A stretch of DNA of 8,244 nucleotides from Methanocalculaceae archaeon (GCA_031255895.1 JAIRRQ010000036.1:1-8244); one strand, 5' to 3'. Positions 1-5,893 are shown, numbered from the stretch's first letter. The notes: generated from the sequence alone by a model not told the origin. Numbers and translations are program-made.

Positions 1-72
1 TCGGAGAACTTGCACATCTGCAAATAATTCATTCACCTTCAAAAATTGAAGATCATCTTAACACTTTTTGTA

Positions 73-114
73 GAAAAAGAAACCACGGAGTTGATACAGA
101 ATCAATCTCCCGTG
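73..114 (-). terminator. Distal of two tandem hairpin/T-tract terminators (minus strand)
   Basis: Read on the minus strand, 114-107 (CACGGGAG) and 105-101 (TTGAT) pair with 95-91 (ATCAA) and 90-84 (CTCCGTG). This gives about 12 base pairs with two single-base bulges (at 110 and 106) and a 5-nt loop (100-96). The stem is followed by GTTTC and a run of five T (78-74). There is no T-tract on the plus-strand side of the stem, so the orientation is minus. It lies behind the small minus-strand ORF ending at 158. Many archaeal terminators need only the T-tract, so the hairpin is supportive rather than required. Confidence 0.5.
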
Positions 115-115
115 C

Positions 116-139
116 AAAAAGACATCACAGAAATGTGAT
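116..139 (-). terminator. Proximal of two tandem hairpin/T-tract terminators (minus strand)
   Basis: On the minus strand ATCACA (139-134), loop TTTC, TGTGAT (129-124) form a perfect 6-bp stem, followed by GTC and five T (120-116). It starts 18 nt after the stop codon of the minus-strand ORF at 158-370 and is immediately followed by the second hairpin (114-84). The pair suggests real transcription on the minus strand through 158-370. Confidence 0.5.
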
Positions 140-157
140 CATCGTCTTCCTCGGAAA

Positions 158-370
158 TCATAGAAAGTAAACGATCACCTCACCTTCCGGAAGGATACAC
201 ACCGATTCAACGATTTCGAATCGGGAGTGCTGTTTGGAAAGTATAAGGAGTTTGAATGATTCATTCCGAATTTCGTGATGAAAAATGTCACAATTATCCA
301 TGAATAATGCGATGGAATTTTCGTCATCATCAACAGTACCTACACAGATATCTGCGATATTGTAGGTCAC
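158..370 (-). CDS. Small hypothetical acidic protein, possibly the 3' part of a frameshifted gene
   Basis: I do not recognise this 70-residue product. As drawn it begins with GTG at 370, which has no good ribosome binding site. It is rich in Asp/Glu (a DDDE stretch near residue 15) with alternating hydrophobic residues in the second half, and ends EGEVIVYFL; no membrane helix or signal peptide is evident. Upstream on the same strand a GGTGA site (421-417) precedes an ATG at 407, whose frame stops after seven codons at TGA (386-384) inside a run of five T. Dropping one T would fuse that start to this ORF and give an uninterrupted protein of about 83 residues. Two hairpin/T-tract terminators follow the stop. 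The gene may therefore be real and either intact from GTG, frameshifted by mutation or sequencing error, or decoded by frameshifting. The absence of homology recognition keeps confidence modest. Confidence 0.38.
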   Translation of the reverse strand: MTYNIADICVGTVDDDENSIALFMDNCDIFHHEIRNESFKLLILSKQHSRFEIVESVCILPEGEVIVYFL

Positions 371-404
371 ACAAAAAACTACTTCAAAAACCAGTGAATG
401 GCAT

Positions 405-421
405 CATCAATGAATTTCACC
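405..421 (-). promoter_or_regulatory. Ribosome binding site and ATG start upstream of the small minus-strand ORF
   Basis: Minus-strand AGGTGA ends at 417 and is followed, after nine bases, by ATG at 407-405 and a second ATG at 404-402. The GGTGA core matches the archaeal 16S 3' end (anti-SD CACCTCC type) and is better than anything upstream of the GTG at 370. The reading frame it opens ends after seven codons (MMPFTGF), so it marks either a short leader peptide or the true start of the disrupted downstream gene. A chance match is possible: a different frame through the same bases (GTG at 420) is also open for 13 codons. Confidence 0.3.
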
Positions 422-458
422 TTAAAGAGAAGGATTAACTGGCAAAAAAATCGTGTGG

Positions 459-517
459 ATCGCAATTCATCAGAGAAATTCCTTGCGGTGAGATGAACGT
501 GAAGTGAAGATTGCGAT
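459..517. repeat. Inverted repeat, 8-bp arms, in the divergent intergenic region
   Basis: ATCGCAAT (459-466) is the exact complement of ATTGCGAT (510-517), separated by 43 nt. A second pair, TTCATC (466-471) and GATGAA (492-497), lies inside it. The element sits between the divergent small minus-strand ORF and rio1, upstream of the presumed rio1 promoter. It could fold in RNA or be a pair of protein half-sites. Arms of this length over this span can arise by chance. Confidence 0.25.
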
Positions 518-570
518 GTAAAAATAAATCATTCTCCGAAGAACGCAAAGCAAAGAGCTAATACCGTCAA

Positions 571-591
571 AAAGAAACGGATAATAATCAC
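571..591 (+). promoter_or_regulatory. Presumed archaeal promoter of rio1 (BRE/TATA-like)
   Basis: A purine-rich AAAGAAACGG (571-580) precedes ATAATAATC (581-589). The A/T element is centred about 27 bp upstream of the rio1 ATG, the usual distance from TATA box to transcription start in archaea. There is no Shine-Dalgarno-like sequence before the ATG (the preceding bases are CACCCCCGAAAA). Together these suggest a leaderless or nearly leaderless transcript. This is inference from spacing only. Confidence 0.35.
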
Positions 592-611
592 AAGTAAATC
601 ACCCCCGAAAA

Positions 612-1442
612 ATGAGATCAACACCAAAACCACGAGATCATCATTACGAAAATCTCAACAGAATCGAAAGATTGGATCGCAAAATCCAGGATATCGGTTC
701 TAAAATTCATAAAGACGAAGATTCTCGAAAAATTACCTGTGAGGTTTTCGACGAAATTACACTTCTCACCCTCTATAAACTGGTGAACAAAAAAATCATC
801 AATTCCATGGGGGGCTCTATTTCAACCGGAAAAGAAGCAAACGTGTTTCTTGCAGGACGCACTGACAACGATGGGATCGAAACAGGTGCAGCAGTCAAAA
901 TTTACCGCTTGCGTACCGGCAATTTCACCACCATGAGCGAGTACATCTTGGGTGATCCTCGATTTTCCAACATCAGGCGTACGCACAAAAACATCATTTT
1001 TGCATGGACCAAAAAGGAGTACAGCAATCTCACTCGTGCCAGAGAAGCAGGAATTCCCTGCCCAAAACCATTTGCCTTTGAAAGAAATATTCTGATCATG
1101 GAATTTTTAGGAAAAAACGACGTTCCATATCCACAAATACGCCAAAAACTTCCACAAAAACCAGATGAAACATATCAAGATGCAATCGACCTCATTCGCG
1201 ATCTGTATCAGAAAGCCAAACTTGTACACGGAGATCTCTCCGAGTACAACATCCTTACAGATCATGGCAGCCTCATTCTAATAGACATGGCGCAAGCGGT
1301 AACGCCGGAACACCCAAAGGCCTACAACTTCTTGTTCCGTGACATTAGAAACATCAACAGATTTTTCGCACCAATGTGCAAAACAACTGATGAGCATAAG
1401 CTATTCCACAACATAGTCGGAGAGAAATTTTTTGAGATGTGA
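612..1442 (+). CDS. rio1: Rio1-type atypical serine/threonine protein kinase/ATPase
   Basis: Rio1 is a cytosolic atypical kinase/ATPase that acts in late maturation of the small ribosomal subunit. The 276-residue protein shows the family signature in order: glycine-rich loop GGSISTGKEANVF (67-79), catalytic Lys96 in AVKIYR, the Rio-specific stretch YILGDPRF (111-118), WTKKEYSNLTRA (132-143), hinge IMEFLG (162-167), catalytic loop HGDLSEYN (206-213) with Asp208 and Asn213, and metal-binding Asp225 in LIDMAQ. All expected catalytic residues are present and the length is normal for archaeal Rio1. An in-frame stop at 585-587 and the absence of any other upstream ATG fix the start at 612, although no ribosome binding site is visible. 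Its stop overlaps the following KH gene, indicating co-transcription. Rio2 is excluded by the lack of its N-terminal winged helix and by the STGKEANVF loop. Confidence 0.96.
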   Translation: MRSTPKPRDHHYENLNRIERLDRKIQDIGSKIHKDEDSRKITCEVFDEITLLTLYKLVNKKIINSMGGSISTGKEANVFLAGRTDNDGIETGAAVKIYRLRTGNFTTMSEYILGDPRFSNIRRTHKNIIFAWTKKEYSNLTRAREAGIPCPKPFAFERNILIMEFLGKNDVPYPQIRQKLPQKPDETYQDAIDLIRDLYQKAKLVHGDLSEYNILTDHGSLILIDMAQAVTPEHPKAYNFLFRDIRNINRFFAPMCKTTDEHKLFHNIVGEKFFEM

Positions 1443-1987
1443 CAATGACACAGGAAGTAAAAATCCCCAACGATCGCATCGGTGCAACCATTGGAAAGCA
1501 CGGTGAGACCAGAAAAAATCTGGAAAAACTGCTCGAGGTAACTCTCGAAGTGGATAGTCATGATGGTCTTGTGACAATCACAAACGAAAAAAACGCATTT
1601 GCCGAAATCCGAGCGATGGAAATCATAAAAGCAATCGGTCGCGGTTTTTCCCCAGAACGTGCCAAAAAACTTTTGGAAGATGACGATATGATACTGGACC
1701 TAATCGATATTTCCGACGATACCGACACTCCACAAAAACTCTCCCGCATCCGCGGGAGAATCATCGGCCGCGACGGAAAAGCCAGAGAACAAATCGAAAA
1801 CATGACCGGTACCTACATCTCAGTGTACGGAAAAACCATCGGTGTCATCGGTATGCCAGATCAGGTGAATGACGCCCACACCGCAATTCTTATTTTGATC
1901 GGCGGTTCGGATCACAATACTGTATTCAATTTCCTCGACCGCAGGAAAAAGGATGCCAAGATGAATATCATAAGTTACTATTATTAA
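1439..1987 (+). CDS. Double KH-domain RNA-binding protein, archaeal Dim2/Pno1-like
   Basis: The product (182 residues from GTG 1439; 180 from ATG 1445) has two KH domains. The first runs from about residue 6 to 65 with the GxxG loop GKHG (19-22). The second runs from about 100 to 155 with GRDG (110-113) after RIRGRII. Between them lies IGRGFSPERA (66-75) followed by an acidic stretch, the arrangement of archaeal homologues of Dim2/Pno1. In characterised systems Dim2/Pno1 binds the 3' end of small-subunit rRNA and works with Nob1 and Rio1 in final 18S/16S processing. The GTG overlaps the rio1 stop by four bases, so the two are translationally coupled; the ATG six bases later is an equally possible start. 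The C-terminus ends with Arg/Lys-rich then Tyr-rich residues. Function is assigned by family and context. Confidence 0.9.
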   Translation: MTMTQEVKIPNDRIGATIGKHGETRKNLEKLLEVTLEVDSHDGLVTITNEKNAFAEIRAMEIIKAIGRGFSPERAKKLLEDDDMILDLIDISDDTDTPQKLSRIRGRIIGRDGKAREQIENMTGTYISVYGKTIGVIGMPDQVNDAHTAILILIGGSDHNTVFNFLDRRKKDAKMNIISYYY

Positions 1988-2004
1988 AGAACAATCATTC
2001 ACAA

Positions 2005-2014
2005 TTAATATATA
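2005..2014 (+). promoter_or_regulatory. TATA-like element, presumed promoter of hel308
   Basis: TTAATATATA lies in the 92-bp gap between the KH gene and hel308. At the usual 25-27 bp spacing it would start transcription near 2037-2040, leaving a leader of about 40 nt. No strong Shine-Dalgarno sequence precedes the ATG at 2080. Read-through from rio1 is also possible because no T-tract terminator is seen after the KH gene. Confidence 0.4.
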
Positions 2015-2079
2015 CAAATAGAGAATTTTCCATAGTTCCATTCGAAACAAAGGGGTTCATATATCAGATCGATCATTCC

Positions 2080-4272
2080 ATGAAAATAAACTCACAGCCT
2101 CTCCCAATGCAACTGCGCACAAAGTATTCGGCTTTAAATATAATCGAACTCTATCCACCGCAGATAGAATGTGTAGATGCGGGTCTATTTGAACGAAAAA
2201 ACCTGCTCGTCGCAATACCTACCGCATCAGGCAAGACTCTCGTCGCCGAAATGGCGATGCAGAAGGAGATTGCAGACGGGAATATGTGTCTCTATATTGT
2301 TCCTCTGAAGGCACTTGCCGCAGAAAAATATAAGGATTTTTCAGGGAAAGGAGTGAAAGTAGGAATTGCAACTGGAGATCTCGATCAACGCGACGAATAT
2401 CTGGATCGCTATGACATCATCGTAGCAACATCAGAGAAAACAGATTCACTGCTACGGAACCGATCAGAATGGTTGAAGAGAATTTCGCTCCTAGTTGTGG
2501 ACGAAATTCATCTGATCGGCGATCCATCTCGAGGGGCAACACTCGAAATGGTAATTGCAAAACTGCGATATTTGAATCCAACCATACAGATCATCGGCCT
2601 TTCGGCAACGATGGGGAATCCAGAAGAACTGGCAAAATGGCTGAATGCCACCCTTATTACGAGCGAATGGAGACCTGTAGATCTCCGAGAGGGTGTGTAC
2701 TACAACGGAGCGATTCATTTCCATGGCTCGGAACGGATCGTGCCTACTCCCAAAAAGGATGATGATCTGAATCTTTTGCTTGATACTGTCGAGGAAGGAG
2801 GACAGTGTCTGGTGTTCGTGTCCTCGAGGAGATCGGCGGAGGCGTACGCAAAACGGGCTGCGACTGTACTGAAGAAGATATCAACAAAACTCGACGAATA
2901 TTCGGATAAAATCTCAAAAACAGATGCAACGCATTCCGGAAAAGTGCTGACAAACGTTGTGAAGAATGGTGCGGCGTTTCATCATGCTGGTCTTCCACGA
3001 CAAGCCCGTGAGATAGTGGAAGATGGATTCCGGAGAGGAATCATTCAGGTGATCGCATCGACCCCTACCCTGGCAGCAGGTCTGAATCTTCCTGCTAGAA
3101 GGGTAATTATTCGCGATTATCAGCGATACGAAGCAGGAATCGGCATGAATCCGATTTCTGTGATGGAATACCGACAGATGGCAGGACGTGCCGGGCGACC
3201 AAAATTAGATCCGTACGGTGAAGCTGTTTTGATTGCGAAAGACAAGGATGCGGTTGATCGCCTGTTTGAAGAGTTCATCGATGCACCAACAGAAAACATC
3301 TCGTCCCAGTGTCAGAAGGAAAACGAACTGCGAAATCATTTGTTGGCGTTGATTACAACAGAATTTGCATCCACGCGTGCGGAAGTTGAAGAATTCATGA
3401 AAAAGTCCTTCTATGCAAGCCAGAAGGCAACACATCAGAGACTTGACAGAAACATAGATAAGGCACTGGAATATCTGATGCAGAGCGAAATGATCATCGA
3501 AAAAGGGGGTGGTTGTTTGCGAGGTACGAAGTTCGGTATTCTTGCCTCTCGTTTGTATTTGGAACCAGAAACTGCTTCGATTCTCAGAAAAACACTGGAA
3601 AAACAGGAAACGTTTTCGATGTTCGGGATGTTGCATCTTTTGTGCATAACACCGGATATGTTCCGATTTTATCTGAAGGCGTCAGATGAACGGATGGTGA
3701 ATCGAATATTCAGTGAGCGAGGCGAGGAATTATGGTATGAGGAATTGTCAGAGAAATTTTTCGCTGCAATGAAGACGGCACTGATCGCAGAGGCCTGGTG
3801 CAATGAGGTACCAGATGATATCATCTGCAAAAACTTCGGCGTGGGTACTGGAGATGTTCATGCGATGGTGGAAAATCTCCGTTGGTTAACGCATGCAACG
3901 GGAAGAATCTCGCATGAATTTGCACCAAGATTTGATTCATGGATGCAAAATCTTGAGATTCGAATCGAAAATGGAGTGAAAGAGGAACTTTTGCCGCTGG
4001 TTACACTGCGAGGTATTGGCCGTGTTCGTGCTCGACGATTGTTTGATCGCGGAATTACCACACCAGAGGCACTGCTCACGGTAGACGCAAATGATGTGGT
4101 ATCTATTCTTGGAAATGTTCTTGCGAAGGAAGTTTTTGAACAAGTGGCGAAGATGACAAAAAAAACTGTGAAATTACCTACAATTCCAAAAGAAAATGAA
4201 AACGAAACAATCCATACTGTGACCACGACTAGGCAAAAATCACAAAAAATTCTGTTTGATTTTGGAGAATAG
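2080..4272 (+). CDS. hel308: ATP-dependent DNA helicase Hel308 (Ski2-like, superfamily 2)
   Basis: Hel308 is a 3'-5' DNA helicase that acts at stalled or branched replication forks. The 730-residue protein has the normal family length. Motifs in order: YPPQ Q-motif (25-28), Walker A AIPTASGKT (45-53), DEIH Walker B (141-144), SAT motif III (175-177), HHAGLP (301-306), TPTLAAGLNLPAR (328-340), motif VI QMAGRAGR (366-373). These are followed by the winged-helix and ratchet domains (about 400-620) and a C-terminal helix-hairpin-helix containing LRGIGRVRARRLF (643-655). The extreme C-terminus has QKILFDF (722-728), resembling a PCNA-interacting peptide. Start: ATG 2080 places the conserved N-terminal LPLP/LYPPQ pattern correctly. 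Its TAG stop is followed at once by the cgi121 ATG. The DEIH box and HhH tail distinguish it from RNA-acting Ski2/Mtr4 relatives. Confidence 0.96.
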   Translation: MKINSQPLPMQLRTKYSALNIIELYPPQIECVDAGLFERKNLLVAIPTASGKTLVAEMAMQKEIADGNMCLYIVPLKALAAEKYKDFSGKGVKVGIATGDLDQRDEYLDRYDIIVATSEKTDSLLRNRSEWLKRISLLVVDEIHLIGDPSRGATLEMVIAKLRYLNPTIQIIGLSATMGNPEELAKWLNATLITSEWRPVDLREGVYYNGAIHFHGSERIVPTPKKDDDLNLLLDTVEEGGQCLVFVSSRRSAEAYAKRAATVLKKISTKLDEYSDKISKTDATHSGKVLTNVVKNGAAFHHAGLPRQAREIVEDGFRRGIIQVIASTPTLAAGLNLPARRVIIRDYQRYEAGIGMNPISVMEYRQMAGRAGRPKLDPYGEAVLIAKDKDAVDRLFEEFIDAPTENISSQCQKENELRNHLLALITTEFASTRAEVEEFMKKSFYASQKATHQRLDRNIDKALEYLMQSEMIIEKGGGCLRGTKFGILASRLYLEPETASILRKTLEKQETFSMFGMLHLLCITPDMFRFYLKASDERMVNRIFSERGEELWYEELSEKFFAAMKTALIAEAWCNEVPDDIICKNFGVGTGDVHAMVENLRWLTHATGRISHEFAPRFDSWMQNLEIRIENGVKEELLPLVTLRGIGRVRARRLFDRGITTPEALLTVDANDVVSILGNVLAKEVFEQVAKMTKKTVKLPTIPKENENETIHTVTTTRQKSQKILFDFGE
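4243..4263 (+). other. Candidate PCNA-interacting (PIP) motif at Hel308 C-terminus
   Basis: Residues 722-728 read Q-K-I-L-F-D-F, followed by Gly-Glu and the stop. This fits the PIP pattern Q-x-x-hydrophobic-x-x-aromatic, although the eighth position is Gly rather than a second aromatic residue. It sits after a low-complexity, probably flexible linker (about 700-720), the usual setting for such motifs. A Hel308/Hjm-PCNA interaction is known from Pyrococcus; extending it here is inference. Confidence 0.5.
4264..4267 (+). promoter_or_regulatory. Ribosome binding site of cgi121
   Basis: GGAG lies inside the last codons of hel308, five bases before the ATG at 4273 and eight before a second in-frame ATG at 4276. 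Either start is possible; they differ by one methionine. Placement inside hel308 supports coupled translation. Confidence 0.5.
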
Positions 4273-4782
4273 ATGATGACAGAACAATTTTTGACAATAT
4301 ATGAAGCAAAAATCGCGATCAATGATACGATGACAACCCTTGCACGGATCAATGATATCGCAAAGGAGACTGCATCGACAATTGTAGTGTTTGACGCGAA
4401 AAAAATCGCAGGACCGAATCATATCCGTTCCGCGATCCGGAATGCAAGTCGATCGTTCGCGTGCGGAAAACCGATTGCCAGAACACTTGCAATGGAGATC
4501 CTGTTGTGTGCTTCAGGTCAGAGACAGTGTTCACTTGCGCCCCGATTCGGTCTGCATGAGGGAGAAAATGTACTGTTTGTGGTGATTATCGAAGGTGATG
4601 CAGAGAGGGCACAAGAACTACTGAATAAGATCGTGATCCCCAAAACGCATGGGATGACAGCATCAAGAGCAACTTTGATGGAAGAATTCGGAATTACAGA
4701 AGATGAACTTTCTGTGGTAGGAGATGAGCGAATTGAGGAATTAGTGATCGAACGAATCGCGTTAATGAATGTGTACAAATAA
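4273..4782 (+). CDS. cgi121: KEOPS complex subunit Cgi121
   Basis: Cgi121 is the small KEOPS subunit that binds the tRNA 3' end and activates Bud32/Kae1 for N6-threonylcarbamoyladenosine (t6A) formation at position 37 of ANN-decoding tRNAs. The 169-residue length is typical. The recognisable core is AMEILLCASGQRQ (73-85), the archaeal/eukaryotic Cgi121 signature (usually EILLYASGxRQ). It is followed by FGLHEGENVLFVVI (92-105) and a C-terminal helix ending VIERIALMNVYK, the region known to contact Bud32 and tRNA in homologues. The SAIRNASRSF segment (53-62) supplies the basic face. The gene starts directly at the hel308 stop with GGAG upstream, so it is the second gene of that operon. Other KEOPS subunits (Kae1-Bud32, Pcc1) are not in the window. 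Confidence 0.9.
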   Translation: MMTEQFLTIYEAKIAINDTMTTLARINDIAKETASTIVVFDAKKIAGPNHIRSAIRNASRSFACGKPIARTLAMEILLCASGQRQCSLAPRFGLHEGENVLFVVIIEGDAERAQELLNKIVIPKTHGMTASRATLMEEFGITEDELSVVGDERIEELVIERIALMNVYK

Positions 4783-4833
4783 GAAAAATACAATTTAAAA
4801 AACAAACAGACCACATCACGATCACAAAATCAG

Positions 4834-4859
4834 TATAATTGATCTGGCGGAATACGCCA
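4834..4859 (+). promoter_or_regulatory. TATA-like box and palindromic candidate operator upstream of the BofA-like gene
   Basis: TATAATT (4834-4840) would place transcription start near 4863, giving a leader of about 44 nt before the ATG at 4907. Between the two lies TGGCG-GAATA-CGCCA (4845-4859), a perfect 5-bp inverted repeat with a 5-nt spacer. A GC-rich palindrome between TATA box and start site is a common position for an archaeal repressor operator. It could instead be a weak hairpin ending the upstream transcript, but no T-tract follows it. Promoter and operator roles are inferred. Confidence 0.35.
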
Positions 4860-4906
4860 CACCGCAACATTTTATTCAGTTCTCACTCCCAACCAATATA
4901 TCAAGC

Positions 4907-5152
4907 ATGATAGAAACCATATTGATGATCACTATCGCCATCGCAATCACAACGATCCTCTTTTTCCTCAGAAACGGACTAAAATTACTCATCAACGCAA
5001 TTTGTGGGGTTATCACTCTCTTCATTGTCTCGTACTTCAACCTTGCCCCTATCGGAAATCTCACCATCGCTCAGATTGTCGTCTGCACCACCAGCGGAAT
5101 GGTTGGCGCAGCATTTCTCATCATTCTCGCATTTTTTGGAATAGTCATCTAA
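4907..5152 (+). CDS. Small integral membrane protein, BofA-family-like
   Basis: The 81-residue product is almost wholly hydrophobic, with three predicted membrane segments: about 3-21, 25-44 and 54-81. The pattern GLKLLINAICG (24-34), a Pro/Asn-containing turn (NLAPIGNLTI, 45-54), then a small-residue-rich last helix (TTSGMVGAAF) resembles the pro-sigmaK processing inhibitor BofA family. That family is annotated in many methanogens that have neither sigma factors nor sporulation. In Bacillus, BofA inhibits an intramembrane protease; the archaeal role is unknown, and I infer only a membrane-embedded partner or regulator. It has its own presumed promoter and stands alone. No ribosome binding site is visible. 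The assignment is by overall pattern rather than a unique motif. Confidence 0.75.
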   Translation: MIETILMITIAIAITTILFFLRNGLKLLINAICGVITLFIVSYFNLAPIGNLTIAQIVVCTTSGMVGAAFLIILAFFGIVI

Positions 5153-5158
5153 AAATCA

Positions 5159-5164
5159 TTTTTT
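5159..5164 (+). terminator. T-tract terminator after the BofA-like gene
   Basis: Six T begin seven bases after the stop codon (5150-5152). The only preceding structure is a short A5/T6 complementarity. U-rich tracts of this sort are sufficient for termination in archaea. Confidence 0.4.
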
Positions 5165-5840
5165 CATATATAACTAATTGATACAAGAGTACAAACACGA
5201 GTACGGTGTCGTGGAAAGATTTAGTAATCTCTCACACGCTAATCCTATTCGATCATCTCATATGATTCCAAATCGATATGAAATCAGCCAAACAATCACC
5301 TTGACTATTGATTGACACAGCTCTGTCATTCACATTGTACCTGCGTGCCATATCACAAATAAACATATACACCAATTAATTTAATGATCGTAAAACATGT
5401 TCGCACCCTGCAGTGAAACATTCAGTTCTGCCTCTTACTATCTCTCCTAGGACTTCATTCGCAATCACTTCAGATAGACGTCATCTCAATGCGATGATTC
5501 ATTATTTAAGCAAGTGTTTTCATTCTCACCTCTGAATAAAGATCGAAGAACACATAAATCATCATATTCTTTTGAAAAAAAATTCATTGTTCAGTCTGGA
5601 TTCATGACAAAAACATCTCTGTTGTCCATATAAACTGACATCGGAGAAAATACAGTGAAAAACAGATATTACGTCATTGGGAAGAGTGAATTATAACAGA
5701 CAAAAAACACTGGAAACGAATTACAGTCCGGCATGACAAAGCAACAACACCCATCAAAAACAGAACTTTTGGACATGATCCCCGCCAAGACCAGTTGAAA
5801 AGAGATCATCATCTATTATCATTACAAGCTTAGTTCTCTG
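5165..5840. other. Long intergenic stretch without a convincing gene; possible gene relic
   Basis: This AT-rich stretch lies between convergent units, so neither neighbour needs it as a promoter. I see no tRNA, rRNA, CRISPR or terminal inverted repeats. Small hairpins occur: CACGA (5196-5200) with TCGTG (5209-5213), and ATGACAA (5604-5610) with TTGTCCAT (5622-5629, one bulge). One plus-strand frame (codons starting at 5178, 5181 and so on) holds several separated open pieces: 45 codons from TTG 5178 to a TGA at 5313-5315, about 50 codons ending with TAA at 5631-5633, 13 codons from GTG 5655 (GGAG at 5643-5646), and a further open run to about 5798. None is long enough to call. A decayed gene or an unrecognised RNA is possible. 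Confidence 0.35.
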
Positions 5841-5847
5841 AAAAAAA
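5841..5847 (-). terminator. T-tract terminator of the nad operon
   Basis: On the minus strand seven consecutive T follow GGTC, about 47 nt beyond the nadC stop codon (5896-5894). No strong hairpin precedes it. It is the first long T-run downstream of nadC on that strand and is a plausible end of the nadX-nadA-nadC transcript. Confidence 0.45.
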
Positions 5848-5893
5848 GACCGAATAGCAATAATCACAACATGTCTTTTCGTCCCATTCCCCA

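Noticed and set aside
3..170. Plus-strand frame of 55 codons open from the left edge, ending at 168-170, His/Arg/Lys rich
   Set aside because: The two minus-strand terminator hairpins lie inside it and its composition is odd. I recognise no family, and the start lies outside the window. It could be the tail of a convergent gene but is not supported enough to call.
275..281. GTGATGA as the C box of a C/D guide RNA
   Set aside because: No CTGA D box, and no D'/C' pair, occurs at a suitable distance on that strand. The same check failed for the candidates at 5491-5535 (plus) and 5806-5812 (minus).
2057..2066. CATATATCAG as an alternative hel308 TATA box
   Set aside because: At normal spacing it would start transcription inside the hel308 coding region, after the ATG that fits the conserved N-terminus.
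3858..4352. Long minus-strand ORF (164 codons) opposite hel308, and a similar one at 3205-3636
   Set aside because: Both lie fully or largely inside hel308, whose motifs are certain. Their products are Ser/Phe/Arg rich without a recognisable domain, typical of antisense shadows.
5525..5545. Strong GAGGTGA followed by ATG on the minus strand in the gap
   Set aside because: The frame closes after five codons (MKTLA) and no nearby frame continues convincingly.
5669..5812. Minus-strand 47-codon ORF with five cysteines beginning ATG ATG
   Set aside because: There is no ribosome binding site, a stop lies directly before the start, it falls in the presumed post-terminator region of the nad operon, and no family is recognisable.
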